8,269 bases of DNA from Bifidobacterium breve (lineage in GTDB: Bacteria > Actinomycetota > Actinomycetes > S36-B12), in assembly GCA_945885645.1 (NCBI GenBank), contig CAMCYV010000057.1, positions 1-8,269 on the forward strand, read 5' to 3'. Under the pieces are notes generated by a model that was not told the origin of the DNA, ran no database searches, and saw only the letters and a list, made by a program, of their open reading frames with translations. Shown piece by piece: positions 1 through 6,485 of this stretch; position 1 is the stretch's first letter, and each line of letters opens with the position of its first letter. Made by a program: the position numbers and the translations under genes.

Positions 1-2
1 TT

Positions 3-74
3 CTCGTAGCGAAGGTACCGTTGGATCGGCTGCCCCACCCGATTGGTGGTTTGGGCCTAGACGTGATGAGATGA
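3..74 (+). other. possible C-terminal tail of an upstream gene (partial, uncertain)
   Basis: The frame starting at base 3 is open for 23 codons and stops with TGA at 72-74, four bases before the pdxH ATG. That spacing would suit translational coupling of pdxH to an upstream gene. The peptide (..PLDRLPHPIGGLGLDVMR) matches no family I recognise. Another + frame is also open here, and the minus strand has an open stretch from a GTG at 38 running off the left edge. A real gene end is therefore only one of several readings. Confidence 0.2.
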
Positions 75-78
75 GGGC

Positions 79-750
79 ATGGAAAAGCCGGCGCAGGTTT
101 CCGTTCGTGACCTTCGGATTTCGTATGACCTAGGGGTGCTCACCCACGACATGCTGGCACAAAATCCTTTTGATCAATTCGCTGATTGGTTCGCCCAGGC
201 CGCGGATTCAGAAATTCTTGAACCGAATGCAATGGTGGTTTCGACCGTGGGCCTGGATTCCCAAGGCAATGCGCGTCCTGCCTCGAGAACGGTGCTACTC
301 AAAGACTTCTCGGAATTGGGCTTCACCTTCTACACAAATCTTGAGTCGGCCAAGAGCTTGGATATTGCGGTCAACCCGAATGTCACACTACTTTTTCCCT
401 GGTATGAACTGCACAGGCAAGTAATTATTTCTGGTCGGGCGAAGCTTGTTCCAAGGGATTTGGTGGAGGAGTATTTCCATTCCAGGCCACGACAATCGCA
501 GTTAGGGGCCTGGGCCAGCCAGCAATCTGCCCGATTGGAAAACAGAGAAGTGTTAGATGCCCAATACGCCGAATGCGAGTTACGTTTTGCTGAACGTGAA
601 GTAATCCCGGTTCCAGATTTTTGGGGTGGCTGGGAGGTTGTTCCGACTCGGATTGAATTCTGGCAAGGTCGTGAGTCGCGGTTACATGACCGCTTCGTTT
701 TTGAGTTGCATGATGATTTGACCTGGTTTCCAACGAGATTAAGTCCGTGA
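79..750 (+). CDS. pdxH: pyridoxamine/pyridoxine 5'-phosphate oxidase
   Basis: PdxH is an FMN-dependent cytosolic homodimer that oxidises pyridoxine or pyridoxamine 5'-phosphate to pyridoxal 5'-phosphate with O2, in vitamin B6 salvage. The 223 residues match the usual family length. Family blocks are in order: RTVLLK (70-75), GFTFYTN (81-87), LFPWYELHRQV (105-115, FMN and dimer region), YFHSRPRQSQLGAW (132-145), FWGGW (181-185), RIEFWQGRESRLHDR (191-205, substrate and FMN contacts) and the typical C-terminal RLSP. The ATG at 79 keeps the N-terminal LR..Y element that precedes the fold, and an in-frame TGA at 67-69 rules out an earlier start. GAGGG at 73-77 is too close to the ATG to be a good Shine-Dalgarno. 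Unlike most genes here, it lacks a well-placed TANNNT, so it may be read from an upstream promoter or coupled to an upstream frame. Confidence 0.96.
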   Translation: MEKPAQVSVRDLRISYDLGVLTHDMLAQNPFDQFADWFAQAADSEILEPNAMVVSTVGLDSQGNARPASRTVLLKDFSELGFTFYTNLESAKSLDIAVNPNVTLLFPWYELHRQVIISGRAKLVPRDLVEEYFHSRPRQSQLGAWASQQSARLENREVLDAQYAECELRFAEREVIPVPDFWGGWEVVPTRIEFWQGRESRLHDRFVFELHDDLTWFPTRLSP

Positions 751-767
751 GTTCCTCAAACATTGTG

Positions 768-773
768 TAAGTT
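768..773 (+). promoter_or_regulatory. candidate -10 box (TAAGTT), leaderless start of the MFS gene
   Basis: TAAGTT lies 6 nt (774-779) before the GTG at 780, so transcription would begin at or next to the G of the start codon. This suggests the transporter has its own promoter despite lying only 29 nt after pdxH. I see no good -35 hexamer and no Shine-Dalgarno. The same arrangement recurs before parA, phr, ideR and tmsA. Confidence 0.55.
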
Positions 774-779
774 CCGGTT

Positions 780-2030
780 GTGACAAGAATCTTTGCTGAC
801 CTGACACCATTGAAGGTTAGCGCTCCGTATCGTCGCATTTGGTTTGCTCACGGAGCAAGCAATATTGGTCAACAGATGGCGAGCGTCGCGGTTGGCCTGC
901 AAATATGGGAGTTAACAAATTCGTCACTGATGGTGGGGTTAGCAGGGCTGGCACAACTGATTCCCCTCGTTGGCTTTGGGCTCTATGGTGGATCGCTTTC
1001 CGACACCTTTGATCGACGTACGGTGGGACTGATAACAGCGATTGGCATGTGGCTGACTTCATTGTTGTTATTGGCCCAAGCCTTCATGGGTTTTGACTCG
1101 GTTGGCTTCCTTTATTTGGTCGTGGCAATACAGTCAGCATTTTTTGCGGTTGGAAATCCAGCAAAACAGGCGATTATTCCTCGCATCGTTCCGGAAGAGT
1201 TGTTACCGGCAGCAAATGCGCTAGTAATTATTACGTGGAATCTTGGATTCACCCTTGGCCCGTTGATCGGCGGTTTCCTCATTGCGGCGACAGGAGCAGT
1301 CACGGCGCCGTACCTATTGGATACTGTGGCTTTTGGCGCAGTGATTTACGCCATGTATCGACTTCCCAAGCTTCCACCCACGCAGTCGGCTGATTCAAGT
1401 CGAGGCTGGAAGTCGGTCAAAGAAGGCTTCGAATTTATGCGCGGAAAAATCAATCTACAAATGACTTTCTATCAAGATCTAGTTGCCATGGTGTTCGGCA
1501 TGCCGCGTGCATTGTTTCCGGCAATTGCCGCACTCTGGTTTGGGGGAACCACCCAAGATATTGCGTTCACACTGGGATTGCTAACCGCGGCTCCCGCACT
1601 GGGTGGCTTGATTTCAGGAATCTTCTCCGGACCCTTGGGGAGAATTCGCTGGCAGGGCAGGGCAATTGTGGTTTCTATTATTGTTTGGGGTGCCTCGATC
1701 ACGGTATTTGGTTTCTCACGGACACTGATAATTTCACTTGTCTTTCTTGCAATCGCGGGTGCCGCTGACAATGTCTCGGCAATTTTCCGAATGACGATCC
1801 TGCAGTCCGCGACACCCGATGAATACCGGGGACGATTACAAGGCGTCCATACGGTTGTAGTCGCAGGTGGTCCGCGTCTGGGTGACGTGGAAGCAGGCGT
1901 TGTCGCATCCCTCGGCGGCGAGGCTTTTTCGGTCATTACCGGGGGATTGGCGTGTGTGGGGCTTTCGATCGGGTTAGCTGCCAAATTTCGGGGCTTTTTG
2001 CGCTATGACGCGGAACACCCGGTTCCCTAG
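780..2030 (+). CDS. major facilitator superfamily exporter, EntS-like
   Basis: This is a predicted inner-membrane proton-coupled efflux carrier of 416 residues. About twelve hydrophobic segments can be read, roughly at 22-42, 50-70, 82-102, 108-127, 140-165, 172-192, 233-253, 262-282, 294-312, 315-335, 357-377 and 381-401. The loop between segments 2 and 3 carries MFS motif A as GGSLSDTFDRR (70-80). The late segment TPDEYRGRLQGVHTVVVAGG (345-364) resembles the equivalent part of enterobactin exporter EntS (TPEAMLGRINGLWTAQN), which places it in the transmembrane-secretion-effector/EntS subgroup. The substrate cannot be read from sequence. No siderophore biosynthesis gene or clear iron box is present, so export of another small molecule is just as likely. 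The GTG start is supported by its spacing from the TAAGTT hexamer. It converges on the RHH gene, with 30 nt between stops and no clear terminator. Confidence 0.88.
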   Translation: MTRIFADLTPLKVSAPYRRIWFAHGASNIGQQMASVAVGLQIWELTNSSLMVGLAGLAQLIPLVGFGLYGGSLSDTFDRRTVGLITAIGMWLTSLLLLAQAFMGFDSVGFLYLVVAIQSAFFAVGNPAKQAIIPRIVPEELLPAANALVIITWNLGFTLGPLIGGFLIAATGAVTAPYLLDTVAFGAVIYAMYRLPKLPPTQSADSSRGWKSVKEGFEFMRGKINLQMTFYQDLVAMVFGMPRALFPAIAALWFGGTTQDIAFTLGLLTAAPALGGLISGIFSGPLGRIRWQGRAIVVSIIVWGASITVFGFSRTLIISLVFLAIAGAADNVSAIFRMTILQSATPDEYRGRLQGVHTVVVAGGPRLGDVEAGVVASLGGEAFSVITGGLACVGLSIGLAAKFRGFLRYDAEHPVP

Positions 2031-2060
2031 GTCAGTTCGCAAAAACTTTTCGCGTTACAT

Positions 2061-2345
2061 TTATCCGTTCAGACGAGATTTAATGAGTTCATCGACAGTA
2101 ATCCTTTGATGCTTTGCTTCGGACTTTAACTTTTTGCGAAGTGATTTGGGGATGGTGATACTCATCTCAACCGGCTTGTCTTTACGCGATACTTTTACAG
2201 CATCGCTCGCGTTACCAAATCTTGCTGCGTCTTGACCAATTGGTTTTGGTTCAGTATTCCCATCATTAAGAACCGGGTGAATACTTGAATCAACCGACTT
2301 GCGCAATACAGGTCTGGGTGTTGAACTGAATTCTGTTTTAGCCAT
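2061..2345 (-). CDS. small ribbon-helix-helix protein, probable DNA-binding partner of ParA
   Basis: This is a 94-residue protein encoded two bases after the parA stop codon, on the same strand. Residues 1-58 are polar, rich in Ser, Pro, Lys and Asp, and look disordered. Residues 60-93 fit a MetJ/Arc/CopG ribbon-helix-helix: strand EMSITI (60-65), helix A PKSLRKKLKSEAKH (66-79), and turn plus helix B ITVDELIKSRL (82-92). Small RHH proteins with a flexible basic N-terminal tail, such as ParG, are the centromere-binding partners of ParA ATPases in type Ib plasmid partition. By analogy this protein may bind DNA and stimulate the ATPase, which is inference. A GTG at 2357 would add four residues and overlap the parA end. 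I prefer the ATG at 2345 because a GTGGGG stretch lies about 6 nt upstream and can act as ribosome binding site. No database match can be claimed. Confidence 0.75.
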   Translation of the reverse strand: MAKTEFSSTPRPVLRKSVDSSIHPVLNDGNTEPKPIGQDAARFGNASDAVKVSRKDKPVEMSITIPKSLRKKLKSEAKHQRITVDELIKSRLNG

Positions 2346-2347
2346 GA

Positions 2348-3121
2348 CTAACCCCACAACCTTTTCTTTGGCGACATAATTGCAATAACTTGGTCAAAAA
2401 CTGTACCGAGTTCACGACCGGCGGGTGAATCCCATGCATGAATCGGCATTCCAGCGGCCTCGGCTTGGGTGATCGCATTGCGTTCGGGAACTTCAATATC
2501 GAGAACTACTGGCCCGAATGTGTCTCGCAACTCGTTAGTGCGATTGCGGTGTTCGGCAACGGTAGGGCGAACACGATTGAGCAGGATGCGGGCAGGATTG
2601 AGCATTGGGTTGGACGCCAAACGAATCACGTCAACAGCTTCAACGGCCTGCTCGGCTCCAGCTAAAGCAAAATAGGCGGGCTCGGTAACAACGAGTGCAT
2701 CGGTTGCCGCGTGCAGGGCGTTGCGGGTCATCTCGCCCAGTGAAGGTGGACAGTCAATCAAGACAAGGTCGTATTGGCGGGGGAGATTACCCAAAGAGAT
2801 GCGAAGGCGCTGGGAGGAAAGTGGACCTTCAATTGTGTTGCGGTGTTCAAGTGAGCGATCTGCCGCGAGGACTTGGACTCGGTTACCCCAGGCAGAGTCA
2901 ACGATCGCATCGGCTGCAATTCCTGGGCGTGGATCGGCCAGTACATCATTCATGGTGAACTCGGGATTGGTAACCCCAAGACCCATGGTCGCATTGCCTT
3001 GGGGGTCAAGATCAATAACCAGCACTCGTTCACCACGCTGCCAGGCGGCACTTGCCAGCCCCAAAGCGACGGTGGTTTTGCCCACGCCACCCTTCATGGA
3101 GAGCACGGCCAGGGTTCGCAT
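2348..3121 (-). CDS. parA: ParA/Soj-family ATPase (deviant Walker A), orphan chromosomal copy
   Basis: This is a ParA/MinD-type P-loop ATPase of 257 residues. The deviant Walker A is KGGVGKTT (10-17), with signature lysine K10 and catalytic K15. The A' motif VIDLDPQGNAT lies at 35-45, and the switch II/Walker B region YDLVLIDCPPSLG (117-129) contains D123. There is no N-terminal helix-turn-helix, so it resembles Soj and type Ib plasmid ParA in size. These ATPases dimerise on ATP, bind DNA non-specifically and move cargo when a partner protein stimulates hydrolysis. The partner here is likely the RHH protein encoded two bases downstream. No parB of the usual KorB/Spo0J type is nearby, so this is probably not the oriC parAB locus. 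The ATG at 3121 opens directly on the first beta strand. The gene follows phr by 38 nt but has its own TAGAGT hexamer 6 nt before the ATG. Confidence 0.9.
   Translation of the reverse strand: MRTLAVLSMKGGVGKTTVALGLASAAWQRGERVLVIDLDPQGNATMGLGVTNPEFTMNDVLADPRPGIAADAIVDSAWGNRVQVLAADRSLEHRNTIEGPLSSQRLRISLGNLPRQYDLVLIDCPPSLGEMTRNALHAATDALVVTEPAYFALAGAEQAVEAVDVIRLASNPMLNPARILLNRVRPTVAEHRNRTNELRDTFGPVVLDIEVPERNAITQAEAAGMPIHAWDSPAGRELGTVFDQVIAIMSPKKRLWG
2352..2357 (-). promoter_or_regulatory. ribosome binding site candidate for the RHH gene
   Basis: On the minus strand GTGGGG ends 6 nt before the ATG at 2345, inside the last codons of parA (its TAG is at 2350-2348). It is the purine-rich stretch that decides between ATG 2345 and the alternative GTG at 2357, which sits on this stretch itself. 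It implies translation coupled to parA. Confidence 0.4.
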
Positions 3122-3127
3122 GGCCCA

Positions 3128-3133
3128 ACTCTA
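3128..3133 (-). promoter_or_regulatory. candidate -10 box (TAGAGT), leaderless start of parA
   Basis: On the minus strand TAGAGT is followed by six bases and then the parA ATG at 3121. It lies in the 38-nt gap after phr, so parA and the RHH gene may be transcribed separately from the photolyase. No clear -35 element is visible, and upstream sequence would fall into the phr 3' end. Confidence 0.45.
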
Positions 3134-3159
3134 TGAGGTGTGAGCCCTGGGCGTGCAGG

Positions 3160-4482
3160 CTAGGTACGGCCTTTAATTGATGCAAAGTCGGCCAAGGCCG
3201 CCTCACGTTCCGCTTTGTGGTCAACTATTTGCTCTGGGTATCCCTTGTCGTAGCCGCCGAGGGTGTCCCACGGCTCATGAATACTGTCCCCAACGAGGTG
3301 GGCTAATTCAGGAACGTATTGACGCACGTAATTGCCATCGGGGTCGAACTTTATTCCCTGACTGATGGGATTAAAGACCCGATAAAAAGGTGAGGCATCT
3401 GTTCCGCATCCAGCCGTCCACTGCCATCCGTGGGAGTTACTTGCGATATCACCGTCGCGCAAGTGCTGCATGAAAAATATAGCACCGCGCTGCCACGGAA
3501 TGTGTAAATCTTTCACCAGAAAACTCGCGACGATCATGCGAACGCGATTGTGCACCCATCCTGTTGTGGTGAGTTGGCGCATCCCGGCGTCAACAATGGG
3601 GTATCCGGTACGTCCTTGACACCAAGCGTTAAAAAACGTCTCCGCTTCCTCGCCGCTTGCCCACGGCATGATGGAGTCATACCTTGCATCCAGTGAACGT
3701 GATGCACTCAAGGGATTATGAAACAGGATGTCGGCGTAAAACTCACGCCAACAAATTTCCTTAATGAACACAATGTCTTCAGGCTGCAATTCAGCGAGGA
3801 GTGAACGCGGGTGGATCTCGCCATATTTCAAGTGGTGTGACAGTGCGCTCGTGCCATCAAGGTCGGGGCGGTTACGAGTTTCGTCGTATTGCGCAAGTGC
3901 CGCCTTCTTAAATTGTTTCCAACGCTCCCAGGCGGCAGCTTCACCTGCAGGGGGAAGTGGAACGGGACTCGTCACTTGTGGCATCGGCTCAGAGGGTGCC
4001 GTGACAAAAGTAGGAAGCGCACCGGTTGCAGGTGCTCGCCAACCATGAGTCGCCCAAGCTTTGTAAAACGGAGTGAATACGCGGTAGGGCGTGTCATCGG
4101 ATTTAACTACTCGACCCGGGGCTACTGCATATGGTGAACCGGTTCGCACCAATGGAACGTCAAGTTCTTTCTCAACTTTGGTGTCTCGAGCACTGCCGTA
4201 GGGACCGAAATCAGCCGCGATGTGAACCGAATCGGCGTTCGCTTCCTTCACCAGTTGCGGAATAACTCTGCTGGGGTCTCCAGTACGAATAACCAAGTTC
4301 CCCGCGAGGGATTCATTGAGTGAGGTCAAGCTCGCCAACAGATATGCGCGGCGAGTGTCACTGGATGCATCCCAAAGGACAGGGTCAAAGACAAAGACCG
4401 GGAGTACTTCCACCCCCGCGGCGAGCAGGGCTGGGTTATCGCGGATCCGAAGGTCTCGCCGAAACCACATGATCGAACTCAC
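3160..4482 (-). CDS. phr: deoxyribodipyrimidine photolyase (class I CPD photolyase)
   Basis: This flavoprotein uses blue or near-UV light to split cyclobutane pyrimidine dimers in DNA. It has 440 residues, typical for class I. The N-terminal antenna-domain signature is IMWFRRDLRIRDNPAL (4-19). The FAD-binding helical domain includes EICWREFY (242-249), GRTGYPIVDAGMRQL (290-304), GWVHNRVRM (308-316) and HGWQWTAGCGTDA (351-363). By alignment with the E. coli enzyme, N349 corresponds to the FAD N5-contacting N378, and W353, W330 and probably W274 form the electron-transfer tryptophan triad (W382, W359, W306). These residues support a working repair enzyme rather than a cryptochrome. The antenna cofactor (MTHF or 8-hydroxydeazaflavin) cannot be decided by reading. 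The start is the GTG at 4482, 6 nt after a TAGGCT hexamer. It is divergent from ideR across 80 nt. Confidence 0.96.
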   Translation of the reverse strand: MSSIMWFRRDLRIRDNPALLAAGVEVLPVFVFDPVLWDASSDTRRAYLLASLTSLNESLAGNLVIRTGDPSRVIPQLVKEANADSVHIAADFGPYGSARDTKVEKELDVPLVRTGSPYAVAPGRVVKSDDTPYRVFTPFYKAWATHGWRAPATGALPTFVTAPSEPMPQVTSPVPLPPAGEAAAWERWKQFKKAALAQYDETRNRPDLDGTSALSHHLKYGEIHPRSLLAELQPEDIVFIKEICWREFYADILFHNPLSASRSLDARYDSIMPWASGEEAETFFNAWCQGRTGYPIVDAGMRQLTTTGWVHNRVRMIVASFLVKDLHIPWQRGAIFFMQHLRDGDIASNSHGWQWTAGCGTDASPFYRVFNPISQGIKFDPDGNYVRQYVPELAHLVGDSIHEPWDTLGGYDKGYPEQIVDHKAEREAALADFASIKGRT

Positions 4483-4488
4483 GGCGTC

Positions 4489-4494
4489 AGCCTA
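4489..4494 (-). promoter_or_regulatory. candidate -10 box (TAGGCT), leaderless start of phr
   Basis: On the minus strand TAGGCT is followed by six bases (4488-4483) and the GTG start at 4482. No Shine-Dalgarno lies upstream of the GTG. It is one of two opposed hexamers in the 80-nt phr/ideR divergent region. No convincing -35 hexamer is visible. Confidence 0.5.
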
Positions 4495-4549
4495 GGGCCC
4501 GACCGCCCCGGACGCTTGCTTGATCTTCGCTCAATAAGTGGTGCTCAGG

Positions 4550-4555
4550 TACGCT
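4550..4555 (+). promoter_or_regulatory. candidate -10 box (TACGCT), leaderless start of ideR
   Basis: TACGCT ends 7 nt before the GTG at 4563, which puts the expected transcription start at the start codon. No Shine-Dalgarno precedes the GTG. No canonical -35 hexamer is visible at 16-18 nt spacing; TTCGCT at 4526-4531 is the nearest weak candidate. Confidence 0.5.
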
Positions 4556-4562
4556 AGCCCTT

Positions 4563-5249
4563 GTGAGTGAACTCATTGATACCACGGAGATGTATCTGAG
4601 GACTATTTTTGAGCTGGAAGAGGAGGGAATTCCTCCGATGCGCGCTCGAATTGCGGAGCGTCTTGGACAAAGTGGTCCAACAGTCTCGCAAACCGTTGCC
4701 CGGATGGAACGAGACGGCTTATTGCATGTTGATTCCGAACGTCACCTCAAGCTCACCACAGAGGGTCGAGAGCATGCAACCCAGGTCATGCGAAAGCACC
4801 GACTGGCTGAATGCATGTTGGTTGACGTTCTCAAAATGCCGTGGGAGGAAGTTCACGCTGAAGCATGTCGTTGGGAACATGTGATGAGCACTGCAGTTGA
4901 GATTCGTCTTTTGGAGTTGCTCTCACATCCAACGGTGTCGCCGTTTGGTAACCCGATCCCAGGGCTTGAGGAAATTGACCCGAACTACGCTAAAGCGAGC
5001 GATTCAGACTTCGCGGTGATCAGCATCATCGAGGTAGTTGAGCGCGAACCGCGGCAGGTGACTATCCGTCGATTGGCCGAAACAATTCAACATGACGAAA
5101 TTGTCATGGCTCGTTTGCGCAGAGTGGGAGCTTTGCCAGGCGCTCGAGTTAACGCCTACCGCTCGGATACCGGAGTGTTCATCGGTAGTGCAGGTGAGTA
5201 CACCGAGGTACCACTCGAAGAAGCAGCACATATTTTTGTTGGTGCTTGA
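4563..5249 (+). CDS. ideR: iron-dependent transcriptional repressor, DtxR/IdeR family
   Basis: This is a cytosolic Fe2+-activated dimeric repressor that in actinobacteria controls iron uptake, siderophore and storage genes. It has 228 residues, the length of DtxR/IdeR rather than the shorter MntR. An N-terminal winged helix includes ARIAERLGQSGPTVSQTVAR (28-47, recognition helix). The dimerisation domain has HAEACRWEHVMS (98-109) and a C-terminal SH3-like domain ends the protein. All expected metal ligands are present at the family positions: M10, C102, E105 and H106 for the primary site, and H79, E83, H98, E173 and Q176 for the ancillary site. C102 and the SH3-domain ligands favour iron over manganese specificity. 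The GTG start gives the conserved opening ELIDTTEMYLRT. No full IdeR box is visible in this window, so its targets lie elsewhere. It ends exactly where the convergent tmsB ends. Confidence 0.95.
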   Translation: MSELIDTTEMYLRTIFELEEEGIPPMRARIAERLGQSGPTVSQTVARMERDGLLHVDSERHLKLTTEGREHATQVMRKHRLAECMLVDVLKMPWEEVHAEACRWEHVMSTAVEIRLLELLSHPTVSPFGNPIPGLEEIDPNYAKASDSDFAVISIIEVVEREPRQVTIRRLAETIQHDEIVMARLRRVGALPGARVNAYRSDTGVFIGSAGEYTEVPLEEAAHIFVGA

Positions 5250-5264
5250 TCAGTTAAAAACTGA
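5250..5264. repeat. short perfect inverted repeat at the ideR/tmsB junction
   Basis: TCAGTT-AAA-AACTGA forms a six-base stem with a three-base loop. It begins at the first base after the ideR stop and covers the last codons of tmsB. It could act as a weak transcription end or pause for ideR, but the stem is AT-rich and no U-run follows. A terminator call is therefore not justified on sequence alone. Confidence 0.3.
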
Positions 5265-6485
5265 GCGGAGTGGCATTCCGGACTGCCCTCGCGGTCCTAG
5301 CTTGACCCCGAGCATTTGATGCAATTGAATTGTGTTGAGGTCAAAACCCATCCGGGATGCGGCCATATAAAGTCGCCAAACTCGGGCGGTTCCTAAACCA
5401 GCTTCTGCGACCGCTTCATCCCAGTGGGCTTCCAAGTTTTCACCCCAATGCTTAAGGGTGAGTGCGTAATGTTCGCGCAGATTCTCTTCATGCCTGATCT
5501 CGAATCCGGAATTGTTAAATGCGTTCATGATCACACCGGGAGCAGAAAGCTCTCCATCGGGAAATACGTATAGGTTAATGAACGACTTACGGTAATGCGT
5601 GGGTAATTTTTCGTCTGGCCTGGTGATTGTGTGGTTGAGCATGCGACCTTCAGGCTTGAGCTTGTCGTAGAGGAAGCTGAAGTAGGAAGGGTAGTTATCG
5701 CGACCGATGTGTTCGGTGAGTCCAATGGAAGAAATTGCATCAAAATCGGTTTCAGAGACGTCACGATAGTCACTGAATCGAATTTGAGCGGAATTTTCTA
5801 GGCCAGCTTCTTTGATTGCGCGTTCCCCCCACAGCGCTTGCTGTTCGGAAAGGGTTACCCCTATTGCTGTGACTCCATAGTTTTTCACCGCGTGCAACAC
5901 CATGCCGCCCCAACCACAGCCGACATCGAGAAGTTTCATTCCTGGCTTGAGTCCCAATTTGCGCGCAACGAGATCGAACTTCTCGTCTTGGGCCTCTTCC
6001 AAACTGGCGTCCAGTGAAGGGAACACCGCACAGGTGTAAGCCATGGACGGACCGAGTATCCAACGGTAAAAAGTATTGGAAACGTCATAGTGATGTTGTA
6101 TTGCCTCCGCATCACGTCGCTTTGAATGGCGAGTTCCCTTGAGCGAGCGTTCCAGAGCGGGTGGCTCGGGGCGCTTGAGGGCAAATGGCGCGAAATTTTT
6201 TGCAAGTGCTGCCTTGTCGCCAAGGGTAAGGTGAGTAAGTTTCATCGGGTAAAGGCGCGAAAGAGTTGTGTACGCGTCACCGACGATGTCCAGGTCACCG
6301 TTGACATAGGCGCGCGCAAGCCCAAGTTGGCTGGGGGCTGCTGCCAAATACTCGACGGCGCGCGGGGTTTTGACCTCGATAATCGCGTCATTGTCCTGTG
6401 GCCCGAAAGTGGAACCGTCGTAAGCGCGAAAACTCACATTACGTTGCGTTCCAGCAACCAAGCTGAATGCGTCGGCTAACTTCAC
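5250..6485 (-). CDS. tmsB: SAM-dependent fatty-acyl phospholipid methyltransferase (TmsB/UfaA1/BfaB type, CFA-synthase family)
   Basis: This enzyme transfers a methyl from S-adenosylmethionine to the double bond of an unsaturated acyl chain in membrane phospholipid. In the tms pathway the product is a 10-methylene chain. The 411 residues include an N-terminal lipid-binding region with a PSQLGLARAYVNGDLDI block (51-67). The methyltransferase domain follows: HHYDVSNTFYRWIL (131-144), AYTCAVF with C152, SAM motif I LLDVGCGWGG (185-194), GVTLSEQQ (209-216), SIGLTEHIG (253-261, E258 and H259) and FPDGEL (308-313). E. coli Cfa has matching Cys, Glu and His active-site residues. Cyclopropane synthesis is the alternative. 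The overlap with a TmsA-type flavoprotein gene argues for 10-methyl branching (tuberculostearic-type acids). It starts at GTG 6485 within a 4-nt GTGA overlap with the tmsA stop, so it is translationally coupled. Confidence 0.88.
   Translation of the reverse strand: MKLADAFSLVAGTQRNVSFRAYDGSTFGPQDNDAIIEVKTPRAVEYLAAAPSQLGLARAYVNGDLDIVGDAYTTLSRLYPMKLTHLTLGDKAALAKNFAPFALKRPEPPALERSLKGTRHSKRRDAEAIQHHYDVSNTFYRWILGPSMAYTCAVFPSLDASLEEAQDEKFDLVARKLGLKPGMKLLDVGCGWGGMVLHAVKNYGVTAIGVTLSEQQALWGERAIKEAGLENSAQIRFSDYRDVSETDFDAISSIGLTEHIGRDNYPSYFSFLYDKLKPEGRMLNHTITRPDEKLPTHYRKSFINLYVFPDGELSAPGVIMNAFNNSGFEIRHEENLREHYALTLKHWGENLEAHWDEAVAEAGLGTARVWRLYMAASRMGFDLNTIQLHQMLGVKLGPRGQSGMPLRSVFN

Noticed and set aside
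425..838. 137-codon minus-strand open frame over the end of pdxH and the start of the MFS gene
   Set aside because: It lies opposite conserved PdxH C-terminal motifs and the MFS start and shows no protein family features.
1472..1984. 170-codon open frame on the minus strand inside the MFS gene
   Set aside because: It is antisense to a well-supported transporter, is rich in Pro, Ala, Thr and Ser with no recognisable domain, and lacks start signals. It is a shadow of the coding frame.
780..2030. MFS gene as an iron-regulated siderophore exporter working with IdeR
   Set aside because: The EntS resemblance is at subgroup level only. There is no siderophore biosynthesis gene in the window, no iron box in the promoter, and ideR lies more than 2.5 kb away.
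2031..2060. Bidirectional terminator between the convergent MFS and RHH genes
   Set aside because: The A-run and T-run around 2041-2050 allow only a weak imperfect pairing with a bulge. No GC-rich stem followed by a U tract is present on either strand.
3160..4482. Photolyase-family gene being a cryptochrome or a 6-4 photolyase
   Set aside because: The residues aligned with E. coli CPD photolyase (N349, the WQW motif, the tryptophan triad) and the overall length fit class I CPD photolyase. No C-terminal extension or iron-sulfur cysteine set is seen.
4483..4500. IdeR-box-like half site over the phr -10 region
   Set aside because: The minus strand reads CTAGGCTGAC, similar to the centre of the IdeR consensus, but the flanking halves do not match and the similarity is largely the -10 hexamer itself.
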